DNA of 64,000 nt from Sphingomonas sp. (lineage in GTDB: Bacteria > Pseudomonadota > Alphaproteobacteria > Sphingomonadales > Sphingomonadaceae), in contig NZ_JAFKLZ010000003.1 in the NCBI RefSeq assembly GCF_017304615.1, forward strand, positions 62,001 through 126,000. The letters are read 5' to 3'. The translations under genes and the position numbers were made by a program. Of this stretch, positions 28,503-37,243 are shown piece by piece. The notes beneath the pieces are model-generated. The model did not search any database and was not told the origin of the DNA. It was given only the letters and a program-made list of their open reading frames with translations. The first letter of the stretch is position 1. Every line of letters starts with the position of its first letter.

Positions 28503-28713
28503 CTTTCGCCGGCGTAATCAGATCGCAGGCGCTGATCCCAAGTACGACCGCAAATTTTCCAAGCAGCGTCACGCTCGGGGACACCTTGTTACGCTCAATG
28601 GACCCAAGATAGCGCAAACTGATGCCGAGCACGTGCGCCATTTCCTCCTGCGTGCGCCCCGTATCGTTGCGTATCCGCCTAAGATTGGTCGATAGAATTA
28701 CCTTGAGGTCCAT
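28483..28713 (-). CDS. XRE-family HTH regulator, small
   Basis: A 76-residue single-domain Cro/CI-type repressor: LRRIRNDTGRTQEEMAHVLGISLRYLGSIERNKVSPSVTLLGKFAVVLGI is a complete five-helix HTH. A GTG 6 nt upstream (28719) is an alternative start. It begins 19 bp from a long palindrome (28732-28764) that is the obvious autoregulatory operator. Similar small regulators accompany trb regions of integrative elements, where they help keep transfer genes silent; that role here is inference. Confidence 0.85.
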   Translation of the reverse strand: MDLKVILSTNLRRIRNDTGRTQEEMAHVLGISLRYLGSIERNKVSPSVTLLGKFAVVLGISACDLITPAKVSRGTP

Positions 28714-28731
28714 CGCCACTTGATCACAGCG

Positions 28732-28764
28732 TAGGCACGATCGTTCTAGGAACGATCGTGCCTA
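28732..28764. promoter_or_regulatory. 33-bp palindrome upstream of the XRE gene
   Basis: Perfect 15-bp arms TAGGCACGATCGTTC (28732-28746) and GAACGATCGTGCCTA (28750-28764) around a 3-nt TAG spacer. It lies between the XRE regulator (leftward) and a small rightward reading frame. Such a perfect site so close to a repressor gene is most simply its operator; it is not placed to be a terminator of either gene. Confidence 0.75.
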
Positions 28765-28808
28765 TTCGTTATGGGTGGATCACGCCGCTACTCGGTACGG
28801 GATTGCTG

Positions 28809-28976
28809 ATGTCCAAGCTGCCACCCACGATTGTCGATCGCCGCCGCGAGGCCGAAAGCCTAATCGAAATCGCTCGCGGGCTGCTCGACAGGCCTGAGGA
28901 GGAGATGGTCGTGAACTATCTCGATCACGCCATCGAAGCGCTGAATATGATTGAGCCTGATTCTCCGTCTGCATGA
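28809..28976 (+). CDS. Small hypothetical protein
   Basis: A 55-residue frame, MSKLPPTIVDRRREAESLIEIARGLL then DRPEEEMVVNYLDHAIEALNMIEPDSPSA, with a helical, acidic composition. An upstream ATG at 28758 would add 17 hydrophobic residues but falls inside the palindrome. It is divergent from the XRE gene and convergent with trbI, whose stop is 19 bp away. No family recognised. The absence of a better frame in this gap and its coding-like composition are the only support. Confidence 0.45.
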   Translation: MSKLPPTIVDRRREAESLIEIARGLLDRPEEEMVVNYLDHAIEALNMIEPDSPSA

Positions 28977-28995
28977 ACGTGCCCCGCCGAGTCCG

Positions 28996-30189
28996 TCAGT
29001 TCTCGCCCCATTGCGAGAGGACCAAATCGCGACTCACCAAAACCCGGACCCGCGCACCCGGCCGCACCGTGATGGTCGGTTGCACGTCGAGCTGCCGGCT
29101 GACGATCTTGTCGCCCGCGCTTTCAACCGAGCGGCCCGCGCTCTCGCGAATGGCAAAGGCGATGTCCGCATTGTCGCCGCCGCCGGTGGTCGCGGCATTG
29201 GCCCCAACCCCGAACAAGGTCGACAGCAGCCCCGCCATCAGTAGCTTGCCAGTGTGATTGTTAACACGATCGGTGAGCCCTGACTGGCCTGCGGCATCGG
29301 TGCCCACCATCCGGTCAAGATCGAGCGAGCGGCCGTCGGGAAAGATCAGCCGTGTCCACACCACCAGCGCGCGCGATTGGCCGTAGCTGACTCGCGCGTC
29401 ATAGACGCCGATCAGCCGGGTCCCTTGCGGTATCAGCCGCGTGCGGCCGGTCACCGTGTCGAACACGTCTTCGGTCACCTGCGCCACGACCTGCCCGGGA
29501 AGGTCGGAGGACAGCCCGGTGATCAGCGCCGCTGCGATCGTCGAGCCGGCCGAGACGACATAGCGACCGGCCGGTGCAGTCAGCCTCCCGCTGTTCACGG
29601 TCGGCTCGCGCGTCCCGCCGGCGACGAACGCCGCCTTGCGATCCTGGGCATCGCCATTGCCGGCCGGGGCCAGTTCGCCGGTTGCAGCCTGGCCGGGAGG
29701 GGGCGGCGGTTCGGCGCTGGCTGTCGCGGAGCGTGCGCCTTCGCTGGTGCCGGCGAACAGCTTGCTCGCCCGCGCGCTGTCGCGCTGCTGGCGGCGGCGT
29801 TGCTGCTCGGCCGACGCTTCATTGTTGGCCGTGCCCGGCGATGCTGGGGCCATACCGGAAAGCGGTGGGGTGGTGACCGGTTGGGGTGTCGTCGGCGGAG
29901 CGGCGATCCCGGCCGACGCGGTCCGTGCGAGATCGCCATAATCCTTCGGCGCATCCGCCAGCGCATCGGTATTGCGCCGTTCGACCGAGACCGTCTCTTG
30001 GTGGTCCTGGGTGCGATGGCTTGTGGTCAGGCTGTAGCCCAACGCCGCCGCCACGCCGAGCGCGCTGACGCCAGCCAGCGTTGCCAGCGCCTTGCGCGAC
30101 AAGCGTCGCGGTGTCGGGGCGGCTGCGCGAGTCGCGATCGGCGGCCGCTTCTCAGCCGGGTCGCGGGCAAGTTCGTCCCGCTCGCTCAC
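28996..30189 (-). CDS. trbI: TrbI/VirB10-type conjugal transfer protein
   Basis: A 397-residue protein: short cytoplasmic N-terminus, one membrane segment at about residues 34-52 (ALATLAGVSALGVAAALGY), a long Pro/Gln-rich periplasmic linker, and the C-terminal VirB10/TrbI beta domain (YVVSAGSTIAAALITGLSSDLPGQVVAQV, DTVTGRTRLIPQGTRLIGVYD, GRSLDLDRMVGTDAAGQSGL). It spans from inner to outer membrane in the type IV secretion channel. Last gene of the leftward trb operon; it overlaps trbG by 4 nt. The DUF2274 gene that often follows trbI was not found. Confidence 0.93.
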   Translation of the reverse strand: MSERDELARDPAEKRPPIATRAAAPTPRRLSRKALATLAGVSALGVAAALGYSLTTSHRTQDHQETVSVERRNTDALADAPKDYGDLARTASAGIAAPPTTPQPVTTPPLSGMAPASPGTANNEASAEQQRRRQQRDSARASKLFAGTSEGARSATASAEPPPPPGQAATGELAPAGNGDAQDRKAAFVAGGTREPTVNSGRLTAPAGRYVVSAGSTIAAALITGLSSDLPGQVVAQVTEDVFDTVTGRTRLIPQGTRLIGVYDARVSYGQSRALVVWTRLIFPDGRSLDLDRMVGTDAAGQSGLTDRVNNHTGKLLMAGLLSTLFGVGANAATTGGGDNADIAFAIRESAGRSVESAGDKIVSRQLDVQPTITVRPGARVRVLVSRDLVLSQWGEN

Positions 30190-31025
30190 GACCGCGGCTC
30201 CCGAGCACGCGTCCGCTCGATGCGGACGATTTGCTGTTTCTTGGTGCCGAGTCTGAGTTCGGCGATCGAGAACAGGCGATCGACGACCATGTAGCGCCCG
30301 GACACGCGATAGTTGACGAGCTCAGCCTTGTTCTTCTCGCCGATCAGGAAAAGGGGCGGCAACTCGGTCTGCGCGATGTCTTGCGGGAACAGCAGATAGG
30401 TTTTGGCACCATCGTCGAACACCTGCACCGGCTTCCAGGGCGGCTTGGCGCCGGTCAGCCGGTATGCGAAATCGAGCCTGGCCGGATCGATGCCGGTCTG
30501 GACCTGGGTGTTGGCGACGGCCGTTGCCGCCTCGATCCGGGCGCGCACGGCGATCAACTCATCCTGCGGATAGGACCAGCCGACGCTCGCCATATACGTC
30601 GCGGGCGTCGAGCGCAGCTCGACATGATAGGTCCGCCGATCGGTGTTGATAACGAGGTTGGTTCTGATGCCCGGATCGGTGGGCTTTACCAATATGTGCG
30701 TTCGGCGCGTGGGGCCGGCTCCGCTTGCCGCTTCGCCGATCACCCAACGCACCGTGTCGCCGGCTGCGACCGCGCCGGAGTCCGACAGCGTTTCGCCTTC
30801 CTGCAGCATTATGTCGGTGACCTGACCGACCGCGGCATAGACCTGATAAAGGCCGCCCGGCGCATAGACAAACAACTGTGTCGCGCCTTGCCAGCCGGCG
30901 GCGCGCGCACTCACCCGGGCCGCATCCGTGGCTGCGGCAACCGGCCGTGCCGATGGCGGCGCCGATTGTGCCTGCGCCGCGGCGGCCGAAATCAAAAGCG
31001 GTGTGGCGAGCAATAATGTGCGCAT
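30186..31025 (-). CDS. trbG: TrbG/VirB9-type conjugal transfer protein
   Basis: A 279-residue secreted protein with signal peptide MRTLLLATPLLISAAAAQAQ and VirB9-like beta-rich domains (VYAAVGQVTDIMLQEGETL, WVIGEAASG, THILVKPTDPGIRTNLVINTDRRTYHVEL). It forms the outer-membrane core of the mating channel with TrbI. The ATG at 31025 has a GGAGA site at good distance; the in-frame ATG at 31031 overlaps the trbF stop and is a less likely start. Confidence 0.92.
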   Translation of the reverse strand: MRTLLLATPLLISAAAAQAQSAPPSARPVAAATDAARVSARAAGWQGATQLFVYAPGGLYQVYAAVGQVTDIMLQEGETLSDSGAVAAGDTVRWVIGEAASGAGPTRRTHILVKPTDPGIRTNLVINTDRRTYHVELRSTPATYMASVGWSYPQDELIAVRARIEAATAVANTQVQTGIDPARLDFAYRLTGAKPPWKPVQVFDDGAKTYLLFPQDIAQTELPPLFLIGEKNKAELVNYRVSGRYMVVDRLFSIAELRLGTKKQQIVRIERTRAREPRS

Positions 31026-31027
31026 GG

Positions 31028-31717
31028 TCATTCTCCGAGATCCTGGGACCAGTTGATGGCGTGGACGTAGAGCCCGAGCGGGTTGCGACCGAGCGTCGCC
31101 GCGTCGCTGGGCGTGCGGACGACGACGGTGAGTACCGCGGTCCAATGCGTCGTCGCCGCAAGCTGGCCATGGTCGTAGTGCCGCTCGTCCCAGGCGATAC
31201 GGAAGCTGTCGGCGGACGCGCGCACGACATTCTTCACATCGACCGAGACCTGCTTGTCGGCAAGATCAGCAAACGGGTCATGGCCGCGGGCATAGTCGTT
31301 GAGCACGGCCGCCCCTTGTTCGGTCGTGAAATCATACGCCGCATTGAGATTCTGGCGGAGCACGATCGGGTCGGCCGGGCGCGAGCGCACATTCTCGATG
31401 AAGCGCGCGAGATGCCACGCGATCTGCGGATCCGTCGGGCGATAGTCGGACGTCGCCGGGGCGACGCCGCGCGCCGCGCCAAGCCGATCGACCTCGACCA
31501 CATAGGGCACGATATGCGAGCCGAACCGCAGCCGCAGATTGTCGATGACCGACAGCGACAACAGCGCGGTCGCACCGAATGCCATCAGCCGCCAGCTTCG
31601 CGCCTGGACCCGCGCTGATCCGATACGGTCGTCCCACGCCTGGCCGGCACGCTGATAGGGGGTTTCGGGAACGGGCTCACGGCCGAAGCGCGATGAGGGA
31701 CGGCGGAACGGGTTCAT
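31028..31717 (-). CDS. trbF: TrbF/VirB8-type conjugal transfer protein
   Basis: A 229-residue protein with one N-terminal membrane segment (LMAFGATALLSLSVIDNLRL) and the TrbF/VirB8 periplasmic domain: VPYVVEVDRLGAARGVAPA, WHLARFIENVRSRPADPIVLRQNLNAAYDF, WTAVLTVVVRTPSDAATLGRNPLGLYVHAINWS. A scaffold protein of the inner-membrane part of the type IV secretion system. The start at 31717 overlaps the trbL stop (ATGA). A longer frame to 31837 is within trbL and not credible. Confidence 0.93.
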   Translation of the reverse strand: MNPFRRPSSRFGREPVPETPYQRAGQAWDDRIGSARVQARSWRLMAFGATALLSLSVIDNLRLRFGSHIVPYVVEVDRLGAARGVAPATSDYRPTDPQIAWHLARFIENVRSRPADPIVLRQNLNAAYDFTTEQGAAVLNDYARGHDPFADLADKQVSVDVKNVVRASADSFRIAWDERHYDHGQLAATTHWTAVLTVVVRTPSDAATLGRNPLGLYVHAINWSQDLGE

Positions 31718-33063
31718 GAACGATCCTCCAGCGAGATATGGGCCGACCCGCCATGGTGGTCGGCGGAGCGAAGTGTGTGGGCGGCAAGTGTCGCGCCTTG
31801 GACCATGGCCTGGCGGCGACGCAGTTGCTTCGCCCACGACGGCGCGGGCGCCTCAGCAGGTGCCGTAGCGGGCGAGGATGGCGCTGTGCGATCGACGGTG
31901 GCATCCGGCGCAGCCTCGTTGGCGCCAGCGCCTCCGTCAGCGGTCGCCCCGGACGACCCACCAGATGCTGACGGACCGGCACCGCTATCGTCACCGCCCG
32001 AACCCGCTCCACCTCCCGGCGCTCCAGACGGTGGGGGAACCGTCGGAGCGCCGCCCGTCGGCGCCGGGGGAGCAGGTGGCGCTGACGAGGATCCACCGCC
32101 AGCCCCGGGGGAGTTGGGCGAACCGGCGGATCGGGAGAGGGTGGAGGCGGCGGCGGACCCGGCACGGCTTGCCAAGCCGGCAGCGCCCGCGACGCCCATC
32201 GTCGCGGCGGCGCCGATCCCGGCGACAGTAGCGCCGGTCGCGACTGCAGCGCCGGCACCAAGCTGGGGGCCGCCTGAGATCAGACCTGAGGCGATGCCGG
32301 GTCCGAAGATCGCGAGGCCGAGGAGTGTCAGCGCCGCCAGCGCGAGGCTCGCGACCTGTTCGATCGTCGGTTGCGCGCCGCCAAAGTCGATCACGAAATC
32401 GCGAAAGATGGTCGAGCCGATGCCGATGATGACCGCGAGCACCAGCACCTTGATGCCCGTAGCCATCACATTGCCGAGCACACGTTCGGCGAGAAACGCG
32501 GTGCGGCCAAATAGCCCGAACGGCACCAGCACGAAGCCGGCAAGCGTGGTCAATTTGAACTCGATCAGCGTCACGAACAGCTGGATCGCGATAATGAAGA
32601 AGGCGAGCAGTACGATCGCCCAGGCGAGCAGCAACACCGCGATCTGGACGAAGTTGGTGAAGATGCCGACCGGCCCGACCAGCAGCGAGGCCTGGTCGAG
32701 CAAGGGCTGCCCGGCGTCGATGCCGATCTGCGCGATCTTGCCGGGATGGAGCAGATCGTTCGCATTGCCCGAGCCGGCCGCCTTCAGGCCAATCCCCGAA
32801 AAGCTCAGATAGATGATCTTGGCGAGGCCGTTCCAGTTGGCGATCAGGAAGGCGAAGAAGCCGACCTGCAGCGTCTTGCGCACAAGCCGGGCGACGATGT
32901 CCTCGCCTTCACCCCAGGTCCAGAACAGCATCGCCAGCGTCACATCGATGACGATCAGCGAGCTCGCGAGAAAGCCGACATCGCCGTGAATCAGGCCGAA
33001 CCCTGAATCGATATAGCGCGCGAAGAGATCGAGAAACCGATCGATGACGCCTGTGCCTTCCAT
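31714..33063 (-). CDS. trbL: TrbL/VirB6-type conjugal transfer membrane protein
   Basis: A 449-residue polytopic inner-membrane protein: several hydrophobic segments in residues 25-290 (for example FIIAIQLFVTLIEFKLTTLAGFVLVPFGLFG), and a low-complexity Gly/Ala/Pro/Ser-rich tail from about residue 300 that varies freely in this family. VirB6/TrbL lines the inner-membrane passage of the mating channel. It overlaps trbF by 4 nt and follows the TrbK-alt gene by 3 nt. Confidence 0.92.
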   Translation of the reverse strand: MEGTGVIDRFLDLFARYIDSGFGLIHGDVGFLASSLIVIDVTLAMLFWTWGEGEDIVARLVRKTLQVGFFAFLIANWNGLAKIIYLSFSGIGLKAAGSGNANDLLHPGKIAQIGIDAGQPLLDQASLLVGPVGIFTNFVQIAVLLLAWAIVLLAFFIIAIQLFVTLIEFKLTTLAGFVLVPFGLFGRTAFLAERVLGNVMATGIKVLVLAVIIGIGSTIFRDFVIDFGGAQPTIEQVASLALAALTLLGLAIFGPGIASGLISGGPQLGAGAAVATGATVAGIGAAATMGVAGAAGLASRAGSAAASTLSRSAGSPNSPGAGGGSSSAPPAPPAPTGGAPTVPPPSGAPGGGAGSGGDDSGAGPSASGGSSGATADGGAGANEAAPDATVDRTAPSSPATAPAEAPAPSWAKQLRRRQAMVQGATLAAHTLRSADHHGGSAHISLEDRS

Positions 33064-33066
33064 GGC

Positions 33067-33471
33067 TCAGTGCTCCGTAGTCGATGAAGGCGCAGCCGCA
33101 CTGGCTGCCGCCGTCGGGCTATCGACCGGCGCGGCTTCGATCGGCGCCGGCTCGACGGGTGCCACGTAGCTCCGGCTTTCGCCCATGAAGCGGCGCCGGT
33201 TCACTTCCCACGCCGCCTGGCAACGCGCGTCGTCACTACCGCTAAGCAGCGTGCGGCACCGCGCCAGTTCCGCCCGGAGCGGATCGGTGTTGGCAGGTGC
33301 CTGCACGTCGGGGGCTTCGCCGACCGCGTAGTGCGCGGCCGGCGGCGCCGGATCGCTCAAGGCGACCATGGCGCATATCCCCGTCGTTGCCGCCGCAGCA
33401 GCAATCGCGATCGATCGCCAGCCAAATCCGGCGAAGCGGCGGTGTGCCGCGCGCGCCCGTTCCTCAGTCAT
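33067..33471 (-). CDS. Putative entry exclusion protein TrbK-alt
   Basis: A 134-residue protein with an N-terminal membrane segment (SIAIAAAAATTGICAMVAL) and the C-terminal RAELARCRTLLSGSDDARCQAAWEVNRRRFMGES segment with two Cys residues that defines the TrbK-alt family of alphaproteobacterial trb clusters. In RP4 the equivalent position holds TrbK, which blocks entry of related elements; for TrbK-alt that function is assumed from position. It overlaps trbJ by 8 nt. Confidence 0.85.
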   Translation of the reverse strand: MTEERARAAHRRFAGFGWRSIAIAAAAATTGICAMVALSDPAPPAAHYAVGEAPDVQAPANTDPLRAELARCRTLLSGSDDARCQAAWEVNRRRFMGESRSYVAPVEPAPIEAAPVDSPTAAASAAAPSSTTEH

Positions 33472-34210
33472 GGAACAGCGTCACGCTATGCGGCACATAG
33501 CCCGCGCCAGGCGCCAGAAACCGGCGGGTCTGTTCGCGGCCCTGCGCTTCGTCGGCGGCAGCGCGCGCGGCCTGGATTGCCGCGGCGCGCGATTGCGCCG
33601 CGACCATGGCGGTCAGGTCGGCGAGCTGGCGCGTCTGGAGCGCCACCAATTGATTGCCGGCCTGCGCCGCCTGCAACGCGCCCGTCGCGCCCTGGCTCGC
33701 GGTGACCAACGTCGATGCCTGATCGCGCGTACCGTCGATATTACCGGTCACGGTCGCGCCGGTGCGGAGCGCATCCTGATAGGACGCGAGCGCATCGGTC
33801 CAACGTGTCTGCGCATTGGTGACGAGTGCGCCCGACGAAGTGCCGGTCAGCGATCCTGAAGGATAACGCTGACTGAACACCTGATCGATATTCTCAACTT
33901 TGTAGGCGATTTGCTGGGCCTGGGTGATCAGCTGGCGCGTGCGATCAATGTCCTGCTGGATGCTCGACAACATACTGGTCGGCAGGTTGGTCAGGTTTCG
34001 GGCCTGATTGATCAGGCTCTGCGCCTGATTCTGGATCTGGGTGATCTGATTGTTGATCTGTTGCAGCGTGCGCGCGGCGGTCAGCACGTTTTGCGCATAG
34101 TTGCTTGGATCATAGACGATCCCGCCGAACTGGGCGTCGGCTGGAGCGGCAATCATCAGCGCCAAGGCCGCGACGCCAAGGGCGAGCGTTGGTTTACGAA
34201 AGCGGGTCAT
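33464..34210 (-). CDS. trbJ: TrbJ/VirB5-type conjugal transfer protein
   Basis: A 248-residue secreted protein: signal peptide (LALGVAALALMIAAPADAQF), then FGGIVYDPSNYAQNVLTAARTLQQINNQITQIQNQAQSL, the TrbJ hallmark, and a long predicted coiled-coil region with a central pair of helices. VirB5-type proteins sit at the tip of the mating pilus. The start overlaps the trbE stop by 4 nt. Confidence 0.93.
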   Translation of the reverse strand: MTRFRKPTLALGVAALALMIAAPADAQFGGIVYDPSNYAQNVLTAARTLQQINNQITQIQNQAQSLINQARNLTNLPTSMLSSIQQDIDRTRQLITQAQQIAYKVENIDQVFSQRYPSGSLTGTSSGALVTNAQTRWTDALASYQDALRTGATVTGNIDGTRDQASTLVTASQGATGALQAAQAGNQLVALQTRQLADLTAMVAAQSRAAAIQAARAAADEAQGREQTRRFLAPGAGYVPHSVTLFHD

Positions 34211-36660
34211 GCGAAAGTCTCCTCAGGTTTGAGTGCATCATTGGTGAGATGATCGACGGCCCAGCCGAGGCCGCGGTGGCGTAGCCAAGCGGCGGCAAAG
34301 CCATCGGCCCCATGCCGCTCGATCAGTGCGGTGATCGCGGTGAGGTCGCTGCGTTGCGACGCGGCGGCGAAGGCGAGCGCGACCGGCCCCAGCCCCAGAT
34401 CGAACAGCCGGTTGCCGAGCGCCGACTGGCAATAATAGTCGCGCTTCGGCGTCGCCGAGGCGATGATCTCGATCTGGCGGTCGTTGAGCCCGAACCGGCG
34501 ATAGATGCCGGCGATCTGCGGCTCGAGCGCGCGCTCGTTGGCGAGGAACAGTCGGGTCGGGCAGCTTTCGATGATCGCCGGCGCGATCGCCGAGCCTTCG
34601 ATGTCAGCGAGGCTCTGGGTCGCGAACACGACGCTCGCATTCTTCTTGCGCAGCGTCTTCAGCCATTCCTTCAGCTGGCGGCCGAACATCGGATCATCCA
34701 GCGCGAGCCAGCCCTCATCGATCAGGATCAGCGTCGGCCGGCCATCGAGGCGGCGGCCGATCCGGTGAAACAGGTAGGCAAGCACCGCGGGCGCCGCTGG
34801 CGTGCCAATCAAGCCCTCGGTTTCGAAAGCCTGCGCATCACTTTCCCCGAAATGTTCGACGTCGGCATCGAGCAGCCGGCCATAGGGACCGGAGAGCGTA
34901 TAGGGAGCGAGCGCGCGTTTCAGGCCCGAGGCCTGGATCAGCACGGTGAGGCCGGTCAAAGTGCGCTGCGCGACGGGCGCGTCGGCAAGACTGCCGAGTG
35001 CCGTCCACAGATGGTCTTTCACCTCGGGCGTGATCGCGAATTCTTCGCGTGCGAGGATCGCGGCGAGCCAGTCGGCGGCCCAGGCCCGCTCATCCGGCTC
35101 GTCGATCCGGGCAAGCGGCTGGAGCAATACCGGCGCGGCGTCGCCGCCAAGCGCACCGCCCAGATCGTGCCACTCGCCGCCGATGCCGAGCGTTGCCGCA
35201 CGGATCGAACCGCCATGATCGAAGGCGAAGATCTGCGCAGCCTCATAGCGGCGGAACTGGAGCGCCATGAACGCGAGCAGAACGCTCTTGCCCGAGCCGG
35301 TGGGACCGACGACCAGCGTATGGCCGACATCGCCGACGTGGAGCGAAAGCCGAAACGGGGTCGCGCCCTGGGTGCGGGCATGAAACAGCGGCGGCGCCTT
35401 GAAATGCGTGTCGCGATCCTGGCCTGCCCAGACCGCCGACACCGGCATGATGTGGGCCAAGTTGAGCGTCGAAATCGGCGGCTGACGGACATTGGCGTAA
35501 GGGTTGCCCGGCAGCGAACCGAGCCATGCCTCGATCGCGTTCAGTCCTTCGGCAATGCAGGCGAAGTCGCGGCCGCGCACGATCTTCTCGATCGCCTGAA
35601 GGCGGAAATCGGCGTCGCGGGGCGTGTCGCCCAGCACCGTAATCGTGGTGGTGACATAGGCGTAGCCCGCGATATCCGCGCCAAGATCCTGCAGCGCCGC
35701 GTCGGCTTCGGCCGATTTGTTGGCGGCGTCGCTGTCGACCAGCACGCTCGCTTCGTTGGTCAGCACCTCCTTGATGATCGCGGCGAGGCTCTTGCGCTTG
35801 GAGAACCAGAGCCGGCGGATGCGGGTCAGCATCCGCTGCGCCGACACCTTGTCGAGGCAGATCGCCCGCGTCGTCCAGCGATAAGCAAAACCGAGCCGGT
35901 TGAGCTCGTCGAGCATCCCCGGCACCGTCGAGGCCGGAAAGCCGGTAATCGACAGGCAGCGCAGATGCTTGTCGCCGAGCTGCGGCGCCAACCCGCCAAC
36001 CAGCATTTCGTCGGCCAGCAGCGCGTCGAGATGCATCGGCGTCTCGGGGACCGTGACGCGTTGATCATGGGTCGAGATCGTCGAGTGGATATAGCTCAGC
36101 GTCTCGGCCGGCGAGAGCCAGGCCGTTTCGGGCATCACGCCCTCGATCATGTCGAGCACTCGGCCCGTGTCGCGCTCGAAATCGTCGAGATGGTCCGCGG
36201 CGGTGGCGACGCCCTGCGCATCACCCTCATACAGCAGCGAAGACGCCTTCGACGTGTCGTCGGCCGGCGGCAGCCATTGCAGCGTCAGATAATAGGTGCT
36301 GGTGAAATTGGGCTGGGTGACGTCGCCGCCCTCGAACAGGTCGCGGCGTTCCTCGTCGATCAGCGCCGAGACCGGATCGGCAAATCCGTCCGAGATCGGA
36401 TAGCCCGGCGATGGCTTGCGCTGCGCCTCGACATAGATCGCCCAGCCGGTGCCGAGCCGCTTGAGCGCGCTGTTGAGTCGCGCCGAAGTCGCCATCAGCT
36501 CGGCCTGGGTCGCGCTGTCGAGATCGGGGCCGCGGAACCGCGCGATGCGCAGGAAGCTGCCATCCTTGTTGAGGATGATGCCGGGCGCGATCATCGCCGC
36601 CCAGGGCAGGAAATCCGAGAGCCGCGACGCGTGGCGGGCATGTTCGCGCAGGAACATCAT
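34207..36660 (-). CDS. trbE: TrbE/VirB4-type conjugal transfer ATPase
   Basis: An 817-residue ATPase. Walker A GPTGSGKS lies at about residue 452 and Walker B LILIDEGWLAL at about residue 648, followed by WLKTLRKKNASVVFATQSLADIEGS, the usual order in CagE/TrbE/VirB proteins. It powers assembly of the conjugative type IV secretion system at the inner membrane. It is 5 bp after trbD and overlaps trbJ. A long frame on the opposite strand here (34312-36957) is an antisense shadow produced by high GC. Confidence 0.95.
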   Translation of the reverse strand: MMFLREHARHASRLSDFLPWAAMIAPGIILNKDGSFLRIARFRGPDLDSATQAELMATSARLNSALKRLGTGWAIYVEAQRKPSPGYPISDGFADPVSALIDEERRDLFEGGDVTQPNFTSTYYLTLQWLPPADDTSKASSLLYEGDAQGVATAADHLDDFERDTGRVLDMIEGVMPETAWLSPAETLSYIHSTISTHDQRVTVPETPMHLDALLADEMLVGGLAPQLGDKHLRCLSITGFPASTVPGMLDELNRLGFAYRWTTRAICLDKVSAQRMLTRIRRLWFSKRKSLAAIIKEVLTNEASVLVDSDAANKSAEADAALQDLGADIAGYAYVTTTITVLGDTPRDADFRLQAIEKIVRGRDFACIAEGLNAIEAWLGSLPGNPYANVRQPPISTLNLAHIMPVSAVWAGQDRDTHFKAPPLFHARTQGATPFRLSLHVGDVGHTLVVGPTGSGKSVLLAFMALQFRRYEAAQIFAFDHGGSIRAATLGIGGEWHDLGGALGGDAAPVLLQPLARIDEPDERAWAADWLAAILAREEFAITPEVKDHLWTALGSLADAPVAQRTLTGLTVLIQASGLKRALAPYTLSGPYGRLLDADVEHFGESDAQAFETEGLIGTPAAPAVLAYLFHRIGRRLDGRPTLILIDEGWLALDDPMFGRQLKEWLKTLRKKNASVVFATQSLADIEGSAIAPAIIESCPTRLFLANERALEPQIAGIYRRFGLNDRQIEIIASATPKRDYYCQSALGNRLFDLGLGPVALAFAAASQRSDLTAITALIERHGADGFAAAWLRHRGLGWAVDHLTNDALKPEETFA

Positions 36661-36665
36661 AAGGT

Positions 36666-36929
36666 TCAGCTTTCGAAAAGAGTGGGAAGGGCCATGTGTC
36701 GGCGGGCGACGGGCAGGATTTGCGGATCGCGACGCGCGGCGAACACGGCGAGGCCGTGCCCCACCACCGCCATCACGAGGCCCGCGATCCAGAGCCGCAG
36801 GCCGATGCCAATCGCAGCGGCGAGCGTGCCGTTGACGATCGCGAGCGCGCGGGGGGCTCCCGCGAGCAGGATCGGCTCGGCGAGCGCCCGATGCACGGGT
36901 GCCGCAAACCCGGGCAGGTCCTCCTGCAT
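36666..36929 (-). CDS. trbD: TrbD/VirB3-type conjugal transfer protein
   Basis: An 87-residue protein, MQEDLPGFAAPVHRALAEPI then LLAGAPRALAIVNGTLAAAIGIGL, with two close membrane segments (about residues 27-45 and 47-65), the VirB3/TrbD pattern with the conserved GxxxP..VHRALxxP start. The ATG at 36929 shares one base with the trbC stop. It works with TrbE at the inner membrane. Confidence 0.92.
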   Translation of the reverse strand: MQEDLPGFAAPVHRALAEPILLAGAPRALAIVNGTLAAAIGIGLRLWIAGLVMAVVGHGLAVFAARRDPQILPVARRHMALPTLFES

Positions 36930-37243
36930 CAGACGAGTGCCCCGCCGCCGAAGCTGAAGAAGCTCAGGAAGAAAGACGAGGCGGCAAACGCAACCGACAG
37001 GCCGAACACAATCTGGATCAGCTTGCGGAACCCACCCGATGTGTCGCCGAACGCGAGCGTCAGACCGGTGATCACGATGATGATCACGCCAATCACCTTG
37101 GCAACGGGGCCCTGCACAGAGTCGACGATCGACTGCAGCGGCGTTTCCCACGGCATGCCCGTGCCGCCAGCCCAGGCCGGCATGGCGTAGAGCATCGCGG
37201 CAGCGGCAAGGCTGGCGCGACGGATGGTCTGTAATCTGGTCAT
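36929..37243 (-). CDS. trbC: TrbC/VirB2-type conjugal pilin
   Basis: A 104-residue prepilin: a signal region ending near WAGGTGMPWE, then two hydrophobic helices (VAKVIGVIIIVITGLTLAFGD and FGLSVAFAASSFFLSFFSFGGG) separated by a short polar loop, as in TrbC/VirB2. After processing it would form the mating pilus. The start overlaps the trbB stop by 4 nt. Confidence 0.92.
   Translation of the reverse strand: MTRLQTIRRASLAAAAMLYAMPAWAGGTGMPWETPLQSIVDSVQGPVAKVIGVIIIVITGLTLAFGDTSGGFRKLIQIVFGLSVAFAASSFFLSFFSFGGGALV

Noticed and set aside
28732-28764. Palindrome as a transcription terminator
   Set aside because: It lies upstream of the starts of both flanking genes and has no T-tract, so an operator fits better.
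28977-28995. A DUF2274 gene after trbI, as often found in this type of cluster
   Set aside because: Only 19 bp separate the trbI stop from the small frame on the other strand; no such protein is encoded.
34312-36957. 881-residue frame on the plus strand opposite trbE
   Set aside because: Antisense to a clear TrbE ATPase; composition is Arg/Asp-rich low-complexity typical of GC-rich shadow frames, with no motifs.
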